Origin: Urechis unicinctus | Lineage: Eukaryota; Annelida; Polychaeta; Xenopneusta; Urechidae | DNA: 64,000 nt | NCBI GenBank assembly: GCA_034190875.2 | Contig: CM067356.1 | Span: 27,047,005 to 27,111,004, forward strand | Direction: 5' to 3' | In this document: in pieces, positions 56,392 to 64,000 of the stretch | Position numbering within the stretch: position 1 is the stretch's first letter | Layout of the letters: the number at the start of each line of letters is the position of its first letter | Position numbers and translations under genes: made by a program | The notes under the pieces: generated by a model | The model's database searches: none | What the model saw: the letters and a program-made list of their open reading frames with translations, nothing else | Told to the model about the DNA's origin: nothing

Positions 56392-59025
56392 TCACATGTG
56401 TGCCAGTCTTGAGTAGACGACGTGAGCAACCCCAGAAACGAGAGCGCTGTTAGCAAACTCCAGAATCACCTGCATAACAGGGTAGATATCATCGTCATGC
56501 GTCTCAGTAGAGCCACTTTCGGCTAGGCAACATCGCTTGTGGGGTGGGCTGTATGTGTGGTCATCGCTGTGTTCGTTTCCAGCCTCACATTCTCTTTCCT
56601 TCATCCAAGCTTGAAGCAGCATCACCATCGGTACTGGGAACAGTTTTGTTACGAGTTCCTTTGGGGGTGGTAAAGAATCAATGTTTTGTAAATTCTCTTT
56701 TTTGAATTGTTCTACTTTGTGTGTGATGCTGTGGGACATGTTGTGAAACTGAGTACCGAGCCACTGACTTATAACACACAGTACTGTAGAGCGGTACTGC
56801 GAGACAACTCCACTTTGGTCATCCATCTTTGTGTGCAGATTGTTATCTCTACACACTGCAATATAGTTGTCTAAAAGTTCATAAGGAAATCCATCTTCCT
56901 GATGGTCATTTTGAAAGTCTTCCTTTACTATGTCAACAAACTTGAGGAGAACGTTGACTGTTTTGGAACTTGCGTCGGAGAAATTGAGCTTTCCTCTTAT
57001 GAAATTACTAATGTCCCTCATCACTTGGATGACACCTTGGAAGTGCAATGATGAATCGCTGCACTGGCTCGTTCCCGATGAATTCACAGTATTTGGATGA
57101 CATAAAGTCGCGGTTGTGCCATGATGTTCATCATAGCCAGCTGATTCGGTGATCTCAGATAAACTAGGAGTTTCATCACATGCACGCACAATACCACCAC
57201 TAGGAAGAGAGGTGGATGAGTTTGTATTATCTACAATGGTGAATGCAGAATGATGAAGCATTAGTTCACTTGGCTTCTGGGGAATATCCAGAGAAAGATC
57301 GGTTCCCTCGGGAACCATGATGGAACTGTTCATGTGTGCCAGCCATACATTCTATAAGCGATGTTATAAACAGAAGACACATAAGCACAGAGTCCCTCAA
57401 GTAATAACTCAAGTATATACAAATATATACTCCTGAATTTGCAGGCATCAAAAGGTCAGTACAAGAACCCTCCATCAGTAAAGCAATTGTCCCTTATTAA
57501 AAATCAGCATCATATATCTCAATATCACTATACAGAAGAGACACTTACTGTGAGTTCCGACAAGCACATGTGTTGAAATTGAAGATCTAGATATTCAAAT
57601 GCAACTTTAAATAAACCTGCGACAGTGTAGAACCAAGCACTGGATAAGGATGCAATGGCTTCATGCTTACAATCTGCAGACAAAATACAACCTGGACAAA
57701 ATCCAAATAAATGATAAACCATTTCAAACAGAAATGAAAGGCAAAAACGATGACCTTATGGCTGCCAGATCTACAAGCATCTTTGTTATCATTGGGACAT
57801 TGTTAGCTTTGCAGAAGACTACACACAACTTTGATCTTTTTTCAACAACAGGCATGGAAACTGCAAATACTATACAACACACTCATGGTTGAATTAGATA
57901 TGCAACATAGTATTGCACTAACATCTGTAATACACCTTAACAGCAAATGATTCCTTTGCGTATCTCGCATGTAGTCGACTGTGATTTTTTGGCTGGATTT
58001 GGCTATTTGCCAAGACATCTCCTCCGTGGAAAAGTGGAATGCATTCATCCTGAAAATGAAAATGCTGATTATTTTGACGTTTCAATAAAAGCAGAGATTT
58101 CACCCATTATCACCCCTTCCTAACACGACTAAGACATTTACTGTCTGTTAAATTTCGGGAATTGCGTAAACAAGTTTTCGTTGTGTGGTCATGGTGGCTT
58201 CAAATCATTCCTCAGTGACCTGACCACCACCGATGTAATTTCTTGTTAATTCATAACTAACTTCACCACTACCAAACATGAGTTAAACATATGGTGATCG
58301 AGGCAGTTTTGAGAAAGTTGTAGTTGAATCACGCTTACATATGGTAAATACCATAAACCCCCGGAAAATAGGTTACATTTTTCAGATTTGCGGTAACTTT
58401 AATCCATCTAACACAACACTAATCAGAAAATGTTATCGTCGAAGAAACACAGTTGTTGGGAATTAAATGTAGGGTATATGGGGACACTAGCGAGAGGGAT
58501 ATGGGTGTGTCTTTGAGGGGAAAACACCGAATCGTTAACCTGTTGACGAGAAAAGATAAACACTGGAAGGTACTAGGTGCAACACATCATGGAAGAAGCA
58601 GTATGCAAGGTAGCCGCGCACGACGGTAATATAACAAGACGTCGTGGACAGCTATATGCAAGGGAAATAGCCATATTGACGGTGATTCGGTAACCTGCTT
58701 AAGAGAACGGTCACTATATGAAGGGACTATGGGTAGCAAAACATAGGAGAAGCTTTCCGCATGTGACACGAAAACCTAACCCCAGTCGGACGGTAATAGA
58801 CGTCCCGAAGGGCAAACGAAAACCGAAACAAATGAACGATAATATGTCAAACACACAAAATACCCGTTGTGTTACAACCATTTTGCATGTCATATGAATC
58901 TTTAGTGAAGTCATTAGGAAAATTAGACTCACAGTTGGTACACTATGCAACACTCCCACATTGTCGCTGAATATCACTCTGATATCATTCACAGCTAATT
59001 TTAAGAACGAAAGATTACTAGACAT
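56392..59025 (-). CDS. four-exon gene, 434 aa, family not recognised
   Basis: Exons 59025-58933, 58049-57923, 57673-57549, 57351-56392; donors GTGAGT, GTTAGT and GTAAGT with good AG acceptors. The phases close exactly from ATG to TGA. The N-terminus (SNLSFLKLAVNDIRVIFSDN, then GVLHSVP) suggests a small beta-rich module. Residues about 73-115 (CKHEAIASLSSAWFYTVAG and KVAFEYLDLQFQHM) look helical. A polar Ser/Thr-rich stretch (about 120-210) follows, and the last about 220 residues look alpha-helical, with KELVTKLFPVPMVMLLQAWM and VILEFANSALVSGVAHVVYS. No signal peptide, catalytic motif or convincing membrane span is seen. The exon 2 donor (T|GTTAGT) was chosen because the nearer AAG|GTGTAT does not keep phase. 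The gene is divergent from ZCCHC8 (about 1.07 kb between start codons). I give no name or function. Confidence 0.7.
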
Positions 59026-60091
59026 TATTGCTTGTACAAGCTATCACTTCATAATTTATAGAGATAATTTTGTTTCCTTTTTTGTTTAGTTGCTAAATGA
59101 CTCAATCCTTTCTTAGTGTTATAAACACCAAATCGGCGTTTCGACAAACAACCTTCGAACTTTGCTTGCAAATATATACGCAAATGAGTAGCGACAATTC
59201 AATTAAATAATCGAGCGTAGTTCCATCATTTTCTGGTAATATCGTTCATAGTCAGTCGTTTTTCAGCTTCGAATGTCTACTAGTATCTACTATACTTGCC
59301 ATAACTGGATTTTATGTCACTTCCCGTCAAAAAAAATAAGCACTCAACCTGACCAACTATAAGGCCATGTAAAAACAGAGGGTGTCACAGATTGGATTTA
59401 ATTTTGCGTATATCATTTCCCCCAAAAAAGCTTGCAATGGGTCAATGAAGTTTTTTTCACAACAGAATATTGATGGGTTTTTTTATTAGATGCACAACAT
59501 GTTATATTGTTTTAGTATCGGAAAATTCCAATAATATAAATATTTTCCTCTCATTTAAAAGTTCTAAACACAAAATAAGAATGTGAAAATTAACATTAAT
59601 GATATTTTACAGTTATAGAAAATTAAAGATATGTTAAATTACTGTTATTTTAACTTGAGAAAGGGCTATTCCAAAATTTACCGAAGCTTTTTTCGACCAA
59701 TTGTTGACACCAACCACATAACGCTCCCTCTCGTGAACCTGGACACCTCAAAGTCCAATAACGCACCGTATAGCTAACCCACATATACCAATAACGCACC
59801 GTGTAGCTAACCCACATATACCACCACCGCACTCAACCAAACCCAACCCCAACCCACCCCACCCCATCCATCCAGAGGGTAACGAAATTTTAACTGCGGA
59901 TGGATTGTTGGGGTTATTTTTTTCTATAAATGATAATCTAAACAGAAAGGATCCACAGATCACTGCTTCGGGTATAACCCCGGGGGTATAAACCTCGTAA
60001 GAAGGTGTATGCTGCCGGTACGTAAGGCGCACAGAGTTCACCTAAATGGAATAAATATCGGATATTTGAGCGACCTTGACCTGTACTAATC
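59026..60091. promoter_or_regulatory. shared upstream region of two divergent genes
   Basis: Contains the 5' flanks of the minus-strand unknown gene and ZCCHC8. Two tandem 33-bp units containing CCAATAACGCACCGT and AGCTAACCCACATATA lie at 59755-59820, followed by a CCCAACCCCAACCCACCCC run. No clear TATA box is seen. Confidence 0.35.
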
Positions 60092-63000
60092 ATGGCTGAC
60101 ATGTTTGGTGATCCTTCGTTGTTCGAGGAATTTGAAAAAGAGCGCGAACCTGACAGTTTATTGTTGTCAAAAATTAGGGCCACGAAGGCTAAACTCAACA
60201 GCAAGCCCAAACCAGATAAGCGAAGTAATGAGAGGGATGAAAATCCGACCGATTCTGCTGATTTCACAGTCGGAAATCCAGCACCCAGTGACTCGGATGG
60301 TGAATATACCGAAACCGAAACTTCGGGTTTCAATGGTACAGAAATTGGACGACGTCTTGGCGGTGCAAATGCCGACGAAGTTAACGAATTACAACGACAG
60401 ATAGAGCTCCTCTCAGCTGAAAATATCTTTGAACTATGAGTCCATGTAGAATTTCCTTAAACTGCTCTAAAACTTTATTTGAAAATGGACTAATATCAAG
60501 AATATTGTCTTACATTGTAACTTACAATGTCATTGACAGGTGATCACCAAGATTTATGCCCATATATTAGATGTGCCAATAAATTTTATAACTTCTAGTA
60601 TCTTAACTGAAACTTGACCACCTTATAGAGGGTACGGTATGTCAAATACCAACACAAATTTAATTGTTCCATTGAAGCACATTCAAAAGTGGAAGTTTGT
60701 ACCAAAACTCTTAACCATCCAGCACCATGGGGACTCTTAAATATAAAGACTGAATCAAATTTATTATGATTAATAACCAGAGAATTATTACTGGGCACTT
60801 TATTATTCTTGCATTTTTGAAGGTTTTTAAATGATGTGTTATCAAATCCTTGACCACGATATACATGCAGTTTTAAAGAAACAATTACGGGTGATTGCTA
60901 CACAAAAGTAGGTTATACTTATTCCAATTCCGATCAAAACCACTGTTGAATGCATGAAATTCAATGCAATTAAATAAGATATGATAACAGACTGATAAAT
61001 CTTTTGATTATTTCCAGATACATTAGTGCTGAATGCAGCCCAACCATACAAGTCCTATTCATGAATCACAGAGTGTCCAGGTATTGACTCCAGAAATCAA
61101 TGTTTGATCTTCTTCATTTTCTATCCTTTGTGCTGAATATATATGCATATGTATTTTACCATTCACTCATTCTAATGCAGAATATATAGAGCTGAAGTGG
61201 AAGCTTATATTCAGAGCTTGATCAAAAGGGAAAGAGATCAGACTCACAGTGATCTCCCTACGTTGTCCAATAAGGTATAATCTCTTATGATTATATTCAC
61301 TGCATTTTGGATCAAACATGACATAAATTCTAACTGAGTGGCATAGCCGTGCTGCCTTTTCATCCATTTTTCATGTGCTAATTTTCATCATTACCAAGCA
61401 CAACTTTTCCCCAGGGAAGTGCTATATATACTGGATGCCTCAATGAATCACCTGATGAAGCCATTCACAACAACAGTCCCCATATTGTAAGTTTTCATTT
61501 TTTTACACTCAAGTTCCAAGGTGATACTCTACTTATGTTAAAAATATCGAGTTTGTTGATGGTTTTATTAATCTTCGCTAATTACCGTAGTTTGTGAGCA
61601 GAAGGTGTAAACAAATATGTTATCTTCCACACCTTTTTTATTTGTTTTGTTTTTCTACTTGGCATATTGATGAAATGAAACAATACTCCAATGCCAGGTA
61701 TAAGCAGCCTGTTTTTTGGGTTATGTTTACAGATAATTGGAAGCAGTCAGATGTACCTGGAGTACAATATAGACACATTAGGCTGGCCTCTTGTTGCGTA
61801 CAATCCATCACTTACAGATGGCTGGGAGTTGCCAGTGTATCCTCTCATCAGTCTGCAGATTAACCTCACTTCTGAAAAAGATAGATGAATTCTATTTCTG
61901 TGTATTTTTTAGCTGTTTGTCCCAATTCTGCGCTCTAGTTCCATATTGGCAGCTGGTATCGTACTCGGGTTAATATTATTTATTTCAAGATGATCCATAT
62001 CACAAGCATCTATAATAGATGATATCATAGCGCAGCATCTTAATATTTTTGGTTCATCATAAGCATTGAAACCCCAAGTTTTGAAGCTCCAATTTAATGC
62101 AAAGTCCATTATGATGCGACGAGTATCTAGATCTTTTTGGCTGAATAAGTCTTTGGATGCAAAAGGAATCCATTGGGGATAGAAAAAAAATGTCGTTTTT
62201 GGGTTTCAAGATTAAGCACAACCCTTTTTTTCCTGATGAATTTTAGGGACCTCAACAGTAATATATAACTTGATTTTCAACAAGCTTCAGATGTTTAACT
62301 TGTTTTACACTCCTTAACAACCAATAGATATCCTCAGCAATTCAAAGAACCTATGCCAGCGGAAGAGGAGGATATTTTGAAATGCCCTCCTAAAAAGTAA
62401 GTTGAATATGAATTGCTCTGATTGACTACATTGATAATGAAACCAGACTCATTGAAATATTTATTGAAATTTTGCTGACAGACAGAGGCAAAAAGCAAGT
62501 TGTTTCAACTGTGGGGGAGAACACATCTTGAGCAAGTGCACACTGCCCAAAGATATGAGCAAAATTAGTAAGAATAGGTCAGAGTTCATGGCCAATGCAG
62601 GACCACCCACACACTCACCACAGAGGTAATACATGTCATTGTAACTGTTAACCACACAAGTGGACCATATCATTTCTATTAGTATTTAGCATATTTAATG
62701 AAATCTGGTTTAATTGGAGTGTGTTGTGCGGTCACAGCCGGTATCATGCTGGGGACGACCCAAGATTCAACAAATTCAAACCTGGAATTATCAGGTAGAT
62801 GGCGGCTTTTTTTCCCCATGAGTATTTTTATTATAAAATCGTACATTCTGATTCTGTTTCACTTGAACATATCCTAAGCATTGGTATAATTAGTTGAATA
62901 TTCATTAATTTGTCGGTGGGGTTATGCACAACGTTGTCTGTTGTGTTGACGATGAATTGAGAAACACTTCATCTGTTGTGTTAACAGTGAATTGAGAAAC

Positions 63001-63834
63001 ACTATTTTTCAGTTGTGTTAACAGTGAATAGAGAAACACTTTGTCTGTTGTGTTAACAGTGAATTGAGAAACACTATTTTTCAGTTGTGTTAACGGTGAA
63101 TAGAGAAACACTTTGTCTGTTGTGCAGAATTGAGAAATGCTATTTGTCTGATGTGTTAGTGATGAATTGAGAAAAGCTTTGGGAATGGGACCTCAGCAGC
63201 TTCCCTCGTTCATCTACCAGATGCGGAGGCTGGGGTACCCACCTGGGCACCTGGAAGATGCTAAAAGCCAGACATCAGGCATGGCTATGTTTGACAAGCA
63301 TGGCAAAGGTGAGGAAATTGGGAGTTGTGTCAATGTCTGCAATACTGATATCTCTACAACTGGGGAGTCACCCGGTATACTGTGATGTGTGGTTACTCAG
63401 AGACGGATATGGAAGGGGGGTCATTGGAGGAAGGAGAAGTGAACGAGGAGAGAATACATGCTGCTGGTAACTAGAACATCATACGAGTAAATCGTTCTTG
63501 TGGGCTCACACAATGTGATACACTCATGAATATATTCATATTTAGTTATAATTTGAGAATGCACCTGTTGTTTAGTTGTAATTTGAGAATGTACAATCCT
63601 AATCTACACTACATGGTAATATATCAAGCAATATTTGTTTCTAAACATCAGGGATCCTATGTATTGATTGACATAGTGTAAGTGTTACTCACTGTTTATT
63701 TTGGAACTGCCTTTTAAGAGTTTATTCATTTGGTTAATTTTGATTAATCCATTTGATTGACAGTATCTTACGAGGCAGATAAAATCATTGATTATCCTGG
63801 CTTCAACACGCCCCTTCCTCCTGGGGTATATGAT
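60092..63834 (+). CDS. ZCCHC8: ZCCHC8, zinc-knuckle scaffold of the nuclear exosome targeting (NEXT) complex; 3' end outside window
   Basis: Exons 60092-60422, 60865-60907, 61018-61080, 61181-61274, 61415-61486, 61733-61836, 62328-62396, 62482-62625, 62738-62794, 63160-63308, 63401-63466, 63764-63834, open for 421 codons; exon 12 is followed by GTAAGT, so the gene continues past 64000. The family bridges the MTR4 helicase and RBM7 in the nucleus and feeds promoter-derived and other unstable RNAs to the exosome. Features: acidic N-terminus (MADMFGDPSLFEEFEKERE); a coiled-coil start (VNELQRQIELLSAEN, AVLKKQLRVIA); IQVLFMNHRVS; a TLGWPLVAYNPSLTDGWELP block; the zinc knuckle CFNCGGEHILSKC (C-x2-C-x3-H-x4-C, one residue shorter than canonical); RYHAGDDPRFNKFKPGII; and the PSP domain LPSFIYQMRRLGYPPGHLED; then IDYPGFNTPLPPG. 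Introns 1 and 6 look U12-type. Exon 10 was started at 63160 because that restores the conserved SDELRKALGM. Confidence 0.93.
60423..60864 (+). other. U12-type AT-AC intron (ZCCHC8 intron 1)
   Basis: The 5' end is ATATCTTTGA (consensus ATATCCTTT), the branch site TCCTTGAC is at 60847-60854, and the intron ends AC 11 nt after the branch A. No GT donor exists between the conserved SAEN codons and the in-frame TGA. Splicing AT-AC joins SAEN to AVLKKQL with the same spacing as the family's AEN-QELKRKL. Confidence 0.85.
61837..62327 (+). other. U12-type GT-AG intron (ZCCHC8 intron 6)
   Basis: The donor GTATCCTCTC matches the minor-class consensus GTATCCTTT at the first seven bases. The branch site TCCTTAAC (62311-62318) is an exact core match with its branch A 10 nt from the AG, and no extended polypyrimidine tract lies between. 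Phase is kept (WELP-V-YPQQF). Confidence 0.85.
62930..63159. repeat. minisatellite carrying copies of the ZCCHC8 exon 10 acceptor
   Basis: About seven units of 30-36 bp containing TGTTGTGTTAACAGTGAATT then GAGAAACACT, alternating with TATTTTTCAG or TTTGTCTG. The final unit continues directly into exon 10 (TGTGTTAG|TGATGAATTGAG). Confidence 0.9.
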
Positions 63835-64000
63835 GTAAGTTGGTTTGCTACATATATATGTTTCCTTGTTTGGTGTGAGCAAATAGGCATTAATGAATTT
63901 TCAAGATGGGAATTTTCTAGATGTTTATTATGTTTTAACCTTAAAGTCCTGTAAACAGTAAATGTGTTGTTTCAACTAATCATTATTAGTCATGATAGAA

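Noticed and set aside
63172-63308. Alternative ZCCHC8 exon 10 start after GAATTGAG
   Set aside because: It also keeps frame, but starting at 63160 (TTAG|TGATG) restores the conserved SDELRKALGM segment that the shorter version lacks.

Overview
Eukaryotic, intron-rich, AT-leaning DNA from an invertebrate animal. All multi-exon genes found are animal families with GT-AG introns of 0.1-5 kb. A dispersed repeat at about 31811-32242 carries CGTAAGAGGCGACTAA, which I associate with molluscan repeats. My best guess is therefore a mollusc or related lophotrochozoan, with low confidence. No prokaryotic, viral or organellar genes and no autonomous transposon proteins were recognised. || Layout, left to right: a partial class A GPCR (about 1670-2440, +); a single-exon gene of unknown function (3176-4279, -) divergent from a possible first exon at 4710 with a CRE palindrome between them; a theta-class glutathione S-transferase (6577-11246, -) with a duplicated third exon; a gene-poor, repeat-rich stretch (11.3-27.8 kb) with foldback elements, long minisatellites and (TA)n tracts; a complete 21-exon PITPNM/rdgB (Nir) gene (27849-46376, +); a complete 9-exon CCDC63/ODAD1-type outer-dynein-arm docking gene (50980-54783, +); an unrecognised 4-exon gene (56392-59025, -); and the 5' two-thirds of a ZCCHC8 gene (60092 to beyond the right edge, +). 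|| Exon models were built by hand from splice sites, reading phase and remembered family sequence. The phases close exactly for GST (226 aa), PITPNM (1275 aa), CCDC63-like (554 aa) and the unknown gene (434 aa), and ZCCHC8 stays open for 421 codons. The genes do not form one pathway: they cover detoxification, phosphatidylinositol transfer, ciliary motility and nuclear RNA surveillance. || The most notable signals are: (i) tandem, equal-length, alternative GST exons that reading phase forces to be mutually exclusive; (ii) two minor-spliceosome (U12-type) introns in ZCCHC8, one AT-AC and one GT-AG, both with near-consensus branch sites; (iii) a minisatellite that has copied the 3' splice site of a ZCCHC8 exon; (iv) a roughly 300-bp element present twice with target-site duplications and five internal CTTGTACGACGGG-like boxes; (v) at least 16 unrelated minisatellites, many with 30-36 bp units, making up roughly 14 percent of the window.
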